Assembly (NCBI GenBank): GCA_030153485.1
Contig: JAGUQX010000003.1
Location: 123,567 to 187,566, forward strand
Length of the DNA stretch: 64,000 nucleotides
From: Oscillospiraceae bacterium
GTDB lineage: Bacteria; Bacillota; Clostridia; Oscillospirales; Ruminococcaceae
Direction of reading: 5' to 3'
Within the stretch, counting starts at the first letter, position 1, and each line of letters starts with the position of its first letter. Positions 1 through 8,238 of the stretch are shown piece after piece. Made by a program: the position numbers and the translations under genes. The notes beneath the pieces were generated by a model. That model was given only the letters and a program-made list of their open reading frames with translations, ran no database searches and was not told where the DNA came from.

Positions 1-1
1 A

Positions 2-409
2 ATAGAAAATCACGCTATAGAAGATGGTTATGGATTTTGTAAAGTTGGATATCTAAAATCAGAGATGACAGCTATAGAACTGGGAAACATAGTTAAACAA
101 TCTCTAAATTGTGATTATATACGAGTTCTTCCATATTGTGACAAGATAAAAAATGTTTCTGTTTTAGCCGGAGCTGGCTCTTCATATATAAAAAATATTC
201 TAGGAAAATCAGAAGCTTTTATTACATCAGATATAAAACATGAAACAATGATGTATGCCATGAAAAATAAAATAACACTAATAGATGCTGGTCATTATCA
301 AACAGAATTCATAGTTTTTAAATATATTAAATCTATGATAAATAAAAAATTTAATTCTATAAAAACAACAATATTTACAGAGGATAAACCAATCATCAAA
401 ATTATATAA
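2..409 (+). CDS. Nif3-like dinuclear metal-binding protein, C-terminal part (5' end outside window)
   Basis: The reading frame is open from the first bases of the window, so the start lies upstream; the ATG at 65 is internal. The visible 135 residues match the C-terminal half of the Nif3/YqfO family (annotated as GTP cyclohydrolase 1 type 2 homologue): a GYGFCKVG segment resembling the G-x-G-R-x-G turn, then GAGSSYIKNILGKSEAFITSDIKHE, close to the family signature of a glycine/serine turn followed by 'DAFITGDIKYH', and finally LIDAGHYQTE, which carries the conserved metal-ligand His and Glu. The family forms toroidal hexamers with a dinuclear metal site; the physiological substrate is not firmly known. 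It lies 16 nt before rqcH and probably shares its transcript. Confidence 0.85.
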   Translation: MENHAIEDGYGFCKVGYLKSEMTAIELGNIVKQSLNCDYIRVLPYCDKIKNVSVLAGAGSSYIKNILGKSEAFITSDIKHETMMYAMKNKITLIDAGHYQTEFIVFKYIKSMINKKFNSIKTTIFTEDKPIIKII

Positions 410-425
410 AAAGTAGGTGAACTAG

Positions 426-2180
426 ATGTCTCTAGACGGAGTTTTATTACACCTTATAAAAAACCAACTATTAGAAGACCTTGTTTTACAACGGGTTGAT
501 AAAGTTTATCAACCATCTAAACACGAAGTTGTTATACAATTTAAAACTAAACAAGGAACTAAAAAATTATATATAAACACAACAGGAGATTCTCCTAGGG
601 TACATATAATAGATAAAACAATTCAAAATCCAAAATCGCCCCCTATGTTTTGCCTCCTTTTAAGAAAACTTATAGGTTCGGGAAAATTAATGGATATAAA
701 ACAACATAATCTGGATAGAATTCTTATTTTTGAATTTATTTCGACTAATGAAATTGGAGATATACAAAATATAAATATTATTATAGAAATAATGGGAAGA
801 CATAGCAATTTAATTATAACTGATAGCGAAAATAAGGTTATCGACTCGATAAAAAGAATATCTATAGAAACTTCTTCTATACGACCTATTCTACCAGGAA
901 TTTTATATCATCTCCCTCCTATGAAGCAAAAATTAAACCTTTTAGAAGATGATTTTGACACTATTATAAATCAGATTCTAACATCTTCAGAACCATATAT
1001 AAGTAAATCTATATTATCAGTTCTTGATGGTGTTTCCCCTATATTTTCCAGAGAAATTTGTTTTTATATATCATCAGATACTAATTTATCAAAGCCAATA
1101 AACCAAAATCAAAAAGATCGACTTATATTTATATTAGGAAAGGTAAAGAGGGATATATTAAACAATAATCCTACTTTAAATATAATTTATGATCATGAAA
1201 ATTCACCTAAATATTTTTCATTTATAGATATATTGCAATATGGTGTTATCTTTTCTAAAAAAAACCTACAAACCCCCTGCCTTCTTTTAGACACTTTTTT
1301 TGAAAGAAAAGAAAATCTAAACAGGATTAAACAAAAAGCAGATAACATACTAAAAGTTGTTTTAAAATATACAAACCGTGCTTCTAAAAGAATAAAAATA
1401 CAACAAGATAATTTAGAAAAAGCAAAAGACAAAGAAAGATTAAAATCTATAGGAGAACTTATAACAGCCAATATATATAAAATAAAATATGGTGATGAAT
1501 CCGTAAAAGTACAAAATTATTTTTCCGATGATCTAGAAGAAATAGATATAAAATTGGATACTAAGCTTTCTCCATCTAAAAATGCTCAATATTATTTTAA
1601 TAAATATAGAAAATTAATAACTTCCGAAAATATAGCAATAAAAATAATAAAACAATCTGAAGACGAACTTAAATATCTAGATTCTATCTTTGATTCTATA
1701 GTTCGATCAGATACAGACAATGATCTATTAGACATAACCCAAGAATTATCCGATGTAGGGTATATAAAAAACAAATCTAAAGTTATTAAAAAATCTAAGA
1801 TATCTGAGCCAAAAAAATATATGTCATCTGATGGATATACAATATTATGTGGTAAAAATAATAATCAAAATGATATACTAACTACAAAAAAGGCTGCTAA
1901 AAATGATATATGGTTGCATACACAAAATATTCCTGGATCTCATGTTATAATAATTACTAACGGGACAACAGTTCCTAATTCCACAATAGAACAAGCCTGT
2001 TTAATCGCCTCTGTAAATAGTAAAGCCAATAATCAAACCCTTGTTGCTGTAGACTATACTTCTATAAAAAATGTTAAAAAACCCAAGGGTGCAAAACCAG
2101 GTATGGTTATATTTGATAACTATAAAACCGCTTTTATAAAACCAAATTATGAAATATGTGAAAGTTTAAAAATTATTTAA
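426..2180 (+). CDS. rqcH: RqcH/NFACT ribosome quality-control protein (old name: fibronectin-binding protein)
   Basis: 584 residues, the usual family length. RqcH binds 50S subunits carrying stalled peptidyl-tRNA and recruits tRNA-Ala to add a C-terminal alanine tail that marks the chain for degradation. The NFACT-N domain occupies the first part; the E121-I122-M123 motif falls at the same residue numbers as in the Bacillus subtilis protein. A helical coiled-coil region lies around residues 290-430. The C-terminal NFACT-R domain contains the hallmark DIWLH at 494-498, followed by PGSHVII. The TAGGTGA site at 413-419 is well placed before the ATG. It sits between the Nif3-like gene and valS. 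The fibronectin-binding name is historic and should not be read as a function. Confidence 0.93.
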   Translation: MSLDGVLLHLIKNQLLEDLVLQRVDKVYQPSKHEVVIQFKTKQGTKKLYINTTGDSPRVHIIDKTIQNPKSPPMFCLLLRKLIGSGKLMDIKQHNLDRILIFEFISTNEIGDIQNINIIIEIMGRHSNLIITDSENKVIDSIKRISIETSSIRPILPGILYHLPPMKQKLNLLEDDFDTIINQILTSSEPYISKSILSVLDGVSPIFSREICFYISSDTNLSKPINQNQKDRLIFILGKVKRDILNNNPTLNIIYDHENSPKYFSFIDILQYGVIFSKKNLQTPCLLLDTFFERKENLNRIKQKADNILKVVLKYTNRASKRIKIQQDNLEKAKDKERLKSIGELITANIYKIKYGDESVKVQNYFSDDLEEIDIKLDTKLSPSKNAQYYFNKYRKLITSENIAIKIIKQSEDELKYLDSIFDSIVRSDTDNDLLDITQELSDVGYIKNKSKVIKKSKISEPKKYMSSDGYTILCGKNNNQNDILTTKKAAKNDIWLHTQNIPGSHVIIITNGTTVPNSTIEQACLIASVNSKANNQTLVAVDYTSIKNVKKPKGAKPGMVIFDNYKTAFIKPNYEICESLKII

Positions 2181-2199
2181 AATTTTGGAGGAATTTCTG

Positions 2200-4842
2200 T
2201 TGAATAAAAATATAGACAAAGTTTATAACCCAAAAAATTTTGAAAACAAAATATATAAAAAATGGATAGAAGACGATCTTTTTTCTCCCAATATAGGAGA
2301 GGGAAAAGAAACATATACGATAGTTATGCCTCCACCAAATATAACAGGGCAACTTCATATGGGACATGCTCTAGATAATACTCTACAAGATATACTTATT
2401 AGATTTAAAAGAATGAAAGGATTTTCTACCCTCTGGATTCCTGGAACAGACCATGCTTCTATAGCTACAGAAGCCAAAATTGTTGAAGATATGAAAAAAG
2501 ATGGTATAACAAAAGACTCTATAGGAAGAGAAGCTTTTTTAGAAAGAGCTTGGAGATGGAAAGAAAAATTTGGAAATAAAATAGCTTCACAATTAAAAAA
2601 ACTTGGTGCATCATGTGATTGGACAAGAGAAAAATTTACTCTTGATGAAGGATGCAACAAGGCTGTAAATAAGGTTTTTATAGACCTGTTTAATAAAGGA
2701 CTAATATATAGAGGTGAAAAAATTATTAACTGGTGTACAACCTGTAAAACCTCTATATCCGATGCAGAGGTTGAACATACAGAAAATAATGGACAATTTT
2801 GGCATATCAAATATATATTTTCAGATAACTCAGGTTTTTTAGAAGTTGCCACAACAAGACCAGAAACCCTTCTAGGAGACACCGCAATTGCTGTCCACCC
2901 TGATGATAAAAGATATAGCCACCTAATAGGAAAAACCGTTCTAATTCCTATTATAAATAAACAAATCCCCATTATTGCAGACACTTATGTAGAGATGGAT
3001 TTTGGGACAGGCTGTGTGAAAATAACTCCTGCCCATGATATAAACGATTTTGAAGTTGGCCTACGTCACAATCTTCCTATAATAAATATTATGAATGATG
3101 ATGGTTCTATAAATGAAAATGGATCACCATACACAGGATTAGACAGATATGAGTGTAGAAAAGAATTATTAAAACATCTCGAGGAAAAAAATCTAATTTT
3201 AAAAACTAAAGATCATAAAAACAATATTGGAAGCTGTTATAGATGTAATACTATTATAGAACCAAAAGTTTCCAAACAATGGTTTTTAAAGATGGAGTCT
3301 CTAGCAAAACCAGCTATAAAAGCTATTGAAAATAAAGATATAAAATTTGTTCCTGAAAGATTTTCTAAAACATATCTACATTGGATGGAAAATATAAGGG
3401 ATTGGTGTATATCTAGACAGTTATGGTGGGGTCATCGAATTCCTGCATATCATTGCTTAGATTGTAAAGAGATTTCAGTTTCTCAAAATAATCCTACAGT
3501 TTGCGAATCATGTAAAAGTACAAATATACAACAAGAAAAAGATACTTTAGATACTTGGTTTAGCTCTGGTCTTTGGCCTTTTTCAACCCTTGGATGGCCA
3601 GAAATATCAAAAGATTTTAAAACCTTCTTTCCAACTAACACTCTTGTTACAGGATACGATATAATATTTTTTTGGGTTGCCAGAATGATATTTTTATCTA
3701 TTGATCAAACCGAAACAATTCCATTTAATACAGTTTTTATCCACGGAATGGTTAGAGACAATCAGGGAAGAAAGATGTCTAAATCTTTAGGAAATGGAAT
3801 AGACCCTTTAGATGTAATAGATGGATATGGTGCAGACGCTTTAAGATTCACCCTAACCAATGGAACAAGCTCAGGAAATGATATGAGGTTTGTAGAAGAA
3901 AAGGTTAAGGCTAGTCGAAATTTTGCAAATAAGCTGTGGAATGCAACAAGATTTATAATTATGAATATTGATACAATAGAAAATAAAAATGACTTATCAG
4001 ATGATATTCCAAATTTTGCACCAGAAGATTTTTGGATTTTATCTAAATATAATACACTAGTAAAACAGGTTACAGAAAATTTAGAAAATTTTGAACTTGG
4101 TGTTGCATCATCAAATCTATATGATTTTATATGGGATATATTTTGCGATTGGTATATAGAAATTTCTAAATCTAGAATTCAATCTATAGATAATCCAAGA
4201 TCAAAGAAAACTGCACAAAATATTTTAGTTTTTCTTCTTTCAGGAATTCTTAAACTACTTCACCCATTTATGCCCTTTATAACAGAAGAAATTTGGTCTT
4301 CTATATTTATAGATGAAAAAAGTATAATGATACAAAATTTTCCCAATACTGATAATTCTTTAGCTTTTGAAAAAGAAGAAAAAGACTTTGAACATATTAT
4401 AGACGCTATAAGAGGAATCAGAAATATTCGTGGTGAAATGGATATAAAAAATAGCAAAAAAACAAATCTATATATATCAACTATCCACCAAAACATATTT
4501 AAAAAATCTATAAATCTATTCAAACTTCTAGCAGGAGGAGAATTGATAGAAATATCAGAAAGATTTAATATTCTAGACTGTGTTTCAGTGGTTACAAATT
4601 CTTCAATTATATTAATCCCTATAAAACAACTTGTAGACAAAGAAAAAGAAAAAATTCGCCTAGAAAAAGAATTGGATATCTGTCTTAAAGATATAAAGTT
4701 TTTATCAAACAAATTAGAAAATCCAACATTTGTAGATAAAGCCCCTGAGAAAATCGTGAATTTAGAAAAAGATAAATTAGAAAAAAGCCAAAAACTTTTA
4801 GATAATATAAAAGAAAGTTTAAAAAAATTAGAAACCAATTAA
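2200..4842 (+). CDS. valS: Valyl-tRNA synthetase
   Basis: Class I aminoacyl-tRNA synthetase of 880 residues that charges tRNA-Val. The HMGH form of the HIGH motif is at residues 53-56 (after PPPNITGQL) and KMSKS is at 525-529. The long CP1 editing insertion, with TTRPETLLGDTA and zinc-ribbon-like cysteine pairs (CTTC, CYRC, CLDC, CESC), separates the halves of the Rossmann fold. The C-terminal ~65 residues are the charged coiled-coil arm typical of ValRS. Start chosen as TTG 2200: the ribosome site GGAGG (2187-2191) lies 8 nt upstream, whereas the longer frame beginning at TTG 2185 would contain that site inside the gene. It follows rqcH closely. No T-box leader fits in the 19-nt gap, so control must come from further upstream. 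Confidence 0.96.
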   Translation: MNKNIDKVYNPKNFENKIYKKWIEDDLFSPNIGEGKETYTIVMPPPNITGQLHMGHALDNTLQDILIRFKRMKGFSTLWIPGTDHASIATEAKIVEDMKKDGITKDSIGREAFLERAWRWKEKFGNKIASQLKKLGASCDWTREKFTLDEGCNKAVNKVFIDLFNKGLIYRGEKIINWCTTCKTSISDAEVEHTENNGQFWHIKYIFSDNSGFLEVATTRPETLLGDTAIAVHPDDKRYSHLIGKTVLIPIINKQIPIIADTYVEMDFGTGCVKITPAHDINDFEVGLRHNLPIINIMNDDGSINENGSPYTGLDRYECRKELLKHLEEKNLILKTKDHKNNIGSCYRCNTIIEPKVSKQWFLKMESLAKPAIKAIENKDIKFVPERFSKTYLHWMENIRDWCISRQLWWGHRIPAYHCLDCKEISVSQNNPTVCESCKSTNIQQEKDTLDTWFSSGLWPFSTLGWPEISKDFKTFFPTNTLVTGYDIIFFWVARMIFLSIDQTETIPFNTVFIHGMVRDNQGRKMSKSLGNGIDPLDVIDGYGADALRFTLTNGTSSGNDMRFVEEKVKASRNFANKLWNATRFIIMNIDTIENKNDLSDDIPNFAPEDFWILSKYNTLVKQVTENLENFELGVASSNLYDFIWDIFCDWYIEISKSRIQSIDNPRSKKTAQNILVFLLSGILKLLHPFMPFITEEIWSSIFIDEKSIMIQNFPNTDNSLAFEKEEKDFEHIIDAIRGIRNIRGEMDIKNSKKTNLYISTIHQNIFKKSINLFKLLAGGELIEISERFNILDCVSVVTNSSIILIPIKQLVDKEKEKIRLEKELDICLKDIKFLSNKLENPTFVDKAPEKIVNLEKDKLEKSQKLLDNIKESLKKLETN

Positions 4843-4855
4843 GGAGGTGTTAGCT

Positions 4856-6178
4856 ATGAAAGAAAATATAGACTATCAACAAGCTTATCAATATATATCT
4901 TCTTTAAAAAAGTTTGGATCTAAACTTGGGTTAGACCGTATAAAAATTCTTTTAGATATAATAAAAAACCCTGAAACAAAATTAAATTTTATACACATAG
5001 CAGGTACAAATGGGAAAGGTTCTACAACTATGTTTTGTGCAAATATTTTAATTAATGCAGGGTATAAAACAGGTGGATTTTTTTCACCACATATAATTAA
5101 TTTTAGAGAGAGATTTCAAGTTGACAATCAGATGATTACGGAAGATGAATTTGCTTGGATTACAAATACTATAAAACCTGTTATAGAAAATCTTAAAAAT
5201 GATAATATAATAATAACAGAATTTGAAGCACTAACAGCTATTGGATTTGCTTTCTTTCTATATAAAAAATGTGATTTTGTTTGTCTAGAAGCTGGGCTAG
5301 GCGGAAGTCTAGACGCTACTAATATTATCCCTCCACCAATTGCATCTATAATAACATCTATATCTATAGACCATACAGATAGACTAGGAGAAACAATATC
5401 GGAGATAACAAAGAATAAAGCTGGAATAATAAAAGAAAATTCCCCTGTTATTGTTTACCCCAAAAATACTGAAGAAATTTTAGAGATAATTTATAAAAAA
5501 GCATCAACATTATCTAAATCAACTGTCATACTTCCCTCAATATCTTCCCTTATAATAGAAAAGATGGATTTATATGGTTCAGAATTCATATATGATGGAT
5601 ATAAATATCGGATAAATCTTGTAGGTGAACATCAAATATACAACGCGATAACCGCTATAGAAACTATAAATACTATAAATATGAAATCAAAATATAAAAA
5701 TTTAAATAAAAAGAAATTCTCTATATCAAATAAAAATATAACTATCGGATTGGCTGAATCATTTATACCAGCTAGGATGGAAAAAATAAAATCATCTCCA
5801 AACATATATATCGATGGAGCACATAATATAGATGGTGTAATGAAACTTAAAGACACATTAAAATTTATTACAGGAAAAAAAGCATGTATATTTGGAGTGA
5901 TTTCTAATAAAAATTATCAAGATATGCTAAAAATATTATCCGAAGAATTTTCTCATATAGTCTTTGTAAATATAGAGAATCATTCTTCTGTAGATATTCA
6001 AACTTTATTAGATTATACAAAAGATTATAATATAGAGGCCTCTACTTTGCCATCATATAAAGATATTTTAGCCTATATAAATACAATATATCAAAAAGAT
6101 AAAACTTTTTCATTTGTTGTTTGTGGATCCCTATACTTAGCGTCGGATATAAGAAAATTTATAAAAGACACTATATGA
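4856..6178 (+). CDS. folC: Folylpolyglutamate synthase / dihydrofolate synthase
   Basis: 440 residues. FolC adds glutamate to dihydropteroate and to folates, using ATP. The P-loop GTNGKGS is at about residues 50-56, followed by the Mur-ligase-like central domain (SPHI..FRER, EAGLGGSLDATN, SIDHTDRLG) and the C-terminal domain with YIDGAHN. Start chosen as ATG 4856 because AAGGAGG (4841-4847) lies 8 nt before it; the GTG at 4847 overlaps that site. The valS stop (4840-4842) overlaps the same ribosome site, so the two genes are probably translationally coupled. A strong hairpin terminator follows at 6189-6230. Confidence 0.94.
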   Translation: MKENIDYQQAYQYISSLKKFGSKLGLDRIKILLDIIKNPETKLNFIHIAGTNGKGSTTMFCANILINAGYKTGGFFSPHIINFRERFQVDNQMITEDEFAWITNTIKPVIENLKNDNIIITEFEALTAIGFAFFLYKKCDFVCLEAGLGGSLDATNIIPPPIASIITSISIDHTDRLGETISEITKNKAGIIKENSPVIVYPKNTEEILEIIYKKASTLSKSTVILPSISSLIIEKMDLYGSEFIYDGYKYRINLVGEHQIYNAITAIETINTINMKSKYKNLNKKKFSISNKNITIGLAESFIPARMEKIKSSPNIYIDGAHNIDGVMKLKDTLKFITGKKACIFGVISNKNYQDMLKILSEEFSHIVFVNIENHSSVDIQTLLDYTKDYNIEASTLPSYKDILAYINTIYQKDKTFSFVVCGSLYLASDIRKFIKDTI

Positions 6179-6188
6179 CAAAATTTAT

Positions 6189-6230
6189 AAATAAAACCCT
6201 TTATGATATTTAACATAAAGGGTTTTATTT
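6189..6230 (+). terminator. Intrinsic terminator after folC
   Basis: Perfect 17-bp inverted repeat (6189-6205 with 6214-6230) around an 8-nt loop; the right arm ends in a T-rich run. It separates the rqcH-valS-folC unit from the sigma-F operon. Confidence 0.9.
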
Positions 6231-6275
6231 TATGTTGGACAAGACATAAATCTTTTAGGAGGTTATTATTTTAAT

Positions 6276-6587
6276 ATGGGAATAAAAATAGAGAAGATAG
6301 ATAAACATTTAATTGCGTATATGGATGGTGATATTGATCACCACTCTGCAAAAGATATTAGAGAACAGATAGATTTAGAAATCAAAAATCATCTTCCTTC
6401 AAAACTAATATTAGACTTTAAAAATGTTTCTTTTATGGATAGTAGTGGGATAGGGCTTGTTATGGGGCGGTATAAATCGATGAAATCAATAGACGGAGGA
6501 ATACAACTAAAAAATCTTTCAAGCCATATATCAAAGGTTATGAAGCTTGCTGGAATAGAAAAAATATTAAAGATAACTAACATTTAG
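6276..6587 (+). CDS. spoIIAA: Anti-sigma-F factor antagonist SpoIIAA
   Basis: 103-residue STAS-domain protein. In the forespore, dephosphorylated SpoIIAA binds SpoIIAB and frees sigma-F. The signature FMDSSGIGLVMGRY is at residues 53-66; by homology the second serine (Ser57) is the residue phosphorylated by SpoIIAB and dephosphorylated by SpoIIE. AGGAGG at 6257-6262 precedes the ATG with a rather long spacing of 13 nt. First gene of spoIIAA-spoIIAB-sigF, with 15 nt to the next gene. I could not find a convincing sigma-H promoter in the short stretch after the folC terminator, though a sporulation promoter is expected there. Confidence 0.95.
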   Translation: MGIKIEKIDKHLIAYMDGDIDHHSAKDIREQIDLEIKNHLPSKLILDFKNVSFMDSSGIGLVMGRYKSMKSIDGGIQLKNLSSHISKVMKLAGIEKILKITNI

Positions 6588-6602
6588 TTTGGGGGATAGA
6601 AT

Positions 6603-7049
6603 ATGAAAAACCTTTTAAATGAAGTAAAGCTTATAATTCCTAGTAGATCATCAAACGAAAGTTTTGCAAGAACAGCTATAACCTGTTTTTTTGCACAACT
6701 AGATCCAACTTTAGAGGAAGTTGCAGATATTAAAACTGCTGTCTCGGAAGCTGTGACAAACTGTATTGTACATGGATATAAAAATGAAATAGGAAATATA
6801 TATATCCAAGGAAAAATTTTTGAAAATAACGAAATATACATAAAAATAAAAGATAAAGGTTGTGGAATACCAGATATAGATCAAGCTTTAGAGCCACTAT
6901 TTACAACATGTACAACAGGAGAAAGAGCGGGATTGGGATTTGCTGTTATGCAATCTTTTATGGATAGATTGCGAGTTTTTTCATCTTTGGATAATGGAAC
7001 TACAGTTATTTTATCAAAAAAACTCTCTTCTAAAAAACATATTGATTAA
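6603..7049 (+). CDS. spoIIAB: Anti-sigma-F factor / SpoIIAA kinase SpoIIAB
   Basis: 148 residues. A GHKL-family serine kinase that holds sigma-F inactive with ATP bound and phosphorylates SpoIIAA. Visible motifs are the N box (DIKTAVSEAVTNCIVHGY), the G1 box (IKDKGCGIPD) and the G2-like box (TTGERAGLGFAVMQSFMD). Length matches the family. GGGGGAT just upstream of the ATG serves as ribosome site. The gene ends at 7049, inside the probable start of sigF, so translation of the two is coupled and the partner proteins would be made in fixed proportion. Confidence 0.95.
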   Translation: MKNLLNEVKLIIPSRSSNESFARTAITCFFAQLDPTLEEVADIKTAVSEAVTNCIVHGYKNEIGNIYIQGKIFENNEIYIKIKDKGCGIPDIDQALEPLFTTCTTGERAGLGFAVMQSFMDRLRVFSSLDNGTTVILSKKLSSKKHID

Positions 7050-7716
7050 AGATCGTACATCAAAAGACGAATTTATAAAATCAAATCTTGGACTTGTTCA
7101 TTCTTGTGCACACAAGTTTAAAGGTAGAGGAATTGAATATGATGACCTTTTTTCATCAGGCTCTATGGGGCTTATTAAGGCTTTTGATGGATTTGACGAA
7201 GACAGAGGAGTAAAATTTTCAACCTATGCTGTTCCTGTAATTTTAGGAGAGATGAAAAGACTATTTAGAGATGGTGGCGCTTTAAAAGTTAGTCGCAGTT
7301 TAAAAGAACTTTCTTTAAAAGTTGTTCGAGAAAAGGAAATAATTCTTAAAAAAACTGGAATAGAACCTTCCCTCTCCCAAATTTCTGAATCTTTAGATGT
7401 TTCTATAGAAAATATTATAGAAGCCATAAACTCTAGTCAACACCCTATATCTCTAACCATAAATGATGATGAAGATGATGAAAATAAGCAAATTGATATT
7501 AAAACAGATAATATTGAGGACAAAATATCTGATATAATATCCTTAAAAGAAGTTCTTCTTCTTTTATCAGAAAATGACAGAAAACTAATAATATATAGAT
7601 ATTTCCAAAATAAAACACAGAAAGAAACTTCTCAACTTCTAAAAACTACGCAAGTTCAAATATCTAGAAGAGAGAAAAAAATCCTTTTATACCTCCGACA
7701 AAAATTAATTAACTAA
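7042..7716 (+). CDS. sigF: Sporulation sigma factor SigF (forespore), short N-terminus
   Basis: Sigma-70 family protein of 224 residues if it starts at TTG 7042. Region 2 is clear (SNLGLVHSCAHKFKGRGIEYDDLFSSGSMGLIKAFDGFDEDRGVKFSTYAVPVILGEMKRLFRDGG), followed by region 3 (RSLKELS...) and a region 4 helix-turn-helix (FQNKTQKETSQLLKTTQVQISRREKKIL). The frame is open upstream to ATG 6940, but that part lies inside spoIIAB in another frame and has no sigma-like sequence. TTG 7042 overlaps the spoIIAB end by 8 nt; no good ribosome site precedes it, which fits coupling. The product is about 30 residues shorter at the N-terminus than the Bacillus protein. The exact start is uncertain. Confidence 0.9.
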   Translation: MIKDRTSKDEFIKSNLGLVHSCAHKFKGRGIEYDDLFSSGSMGLIKAFDGFDEDRGVKFSTYAVPVILGEMKRLFRDGGALKVSRSLKELSLKVVREKEIILKKTGIEPSLSQISESLDVSIENIIEAINSSQHPISLTINDDEDDENKQIDIKTDNIEDKISDIISLKEVLLLLSENDRKLIIYRYFQNKTQKETSQLLKTTQVQISRREKKILLYLRQKLIN

Positions 7717-7727
7717 TATTTTAACAT

Positions 7728-7778
7728 AATATGCCTATATTTCATAAAATAAAACACACTACTTATAGGAGGCATATT
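7728..7778 (+). promoter_or_regulatory. Inverted repeat covering the ribosome site of the gene at 7779
   Basis: Left arm 7728-7739 (aatatgcctata) is complementary to 7764-7778 except for a 3-nt bulge (agg). The right arm contains the AGGAGG ribosome site of the downstream gene. In the mRNA this could form a 12-bp stem with a 24-nt loop that hides the site. Folding is inferred, not shown. Confidence 0.45.
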
Positions 7779-8144
7779 ATGGAAATACTAAACATAACTG
7801 CTATATCTATCATTATTATTACAAGTATAATAGGATTGGCAAGTATAATATCTACTATCATACATAAATCAGCGATAAGTCAAAATCAACATCTAATCTC
7901 AATAGTTCCTTTAAGCGGGCATGTAGAAAAAATAGAATATATAATTAGATCTATGCTTATACAATTTCAACAAACAAATATAGTTAATAGCCAGCCCTAT
8001 ATAATTATTATAGATATGGGTATAGATGATGAAACAAAAAAAATATGCTATTTATTTGCAGAAAAAAATAATAATATATCTATATGTAAAAAAGATGAAT
8101 TACCTAGTTTTATAAACTCAAATTTTATTTTGTATAATAAATAG
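7779..8144 (+). CDS. Unknown small membrane-anchored protein downstream of sigF
   Basis: 121 residues starting at ATG 7779, with AGGAGG 7 nt upstream (7767-7772); the longer frame from 7731 would put the ribosome site inside the gene. One strongly hydrophobic helix (about residues 5-29) is followed by a soluble domain of about 90 residues with alternating strands (ISIVPLSGHVEKIEYIIRSM, PYIIIIDMGIDDETKKICYLF), suggestive of a small alpha/beta fold. I do not recognise the family. It lies 62 nt after sigF with no terminator between, so it may be part of the sporulation operon, where other Firmicutes often carry spoVA genes. A perfect palindromic terminator overlaps its stop codon. Confidence 0.7.
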   Translation: MEILNITAISIIIITSIIGLASIISTIIHKSAISQNQHLISIVPLSGHVEKIEYIIRSMLIQFQQTNIVNSQPYIIIIDMGIDDETKKICYLFAEKNNNISICKKDELPSFINSNFILYNK

Positions 8145-8179
8145 AAAAAAACCTTTGGATATCCAAAGGTTTTTTTCTA
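8142..8179 (+). terminator. Palindromic terminator after the sigF operon
   Basis: Perfect self-complementary sequence centred between 8160 and 8161 (core CCTTTGGATATCCAAAGG) flanked by seven A and seven T, so it can act on both strands. It begins at the stop codon of the preceding gene. Confidence 0.9.
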
Positions 8180-8238
8180 TTTATATAATCTATATGATAT
8201 AATATAATTATATAATTTATAGATGAGGTCTAAAATAA

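Noticed and set aside
2181-2199. T-box leader before valS
   Set aside because: Only 19 nt separate rqcH and valS; no room for the leader.
2355-2984. 209-codon minus-strand frame inside valS
   Set aside because: Shadow of a gene with all catalytic motifs of ValRS.
6231-6275. Sigma-H promoter before spoIIAA
   Set aside because: Expected from other species but neither the AGGA-type -35 nor a GAAT -10 at proper spacing is visible.
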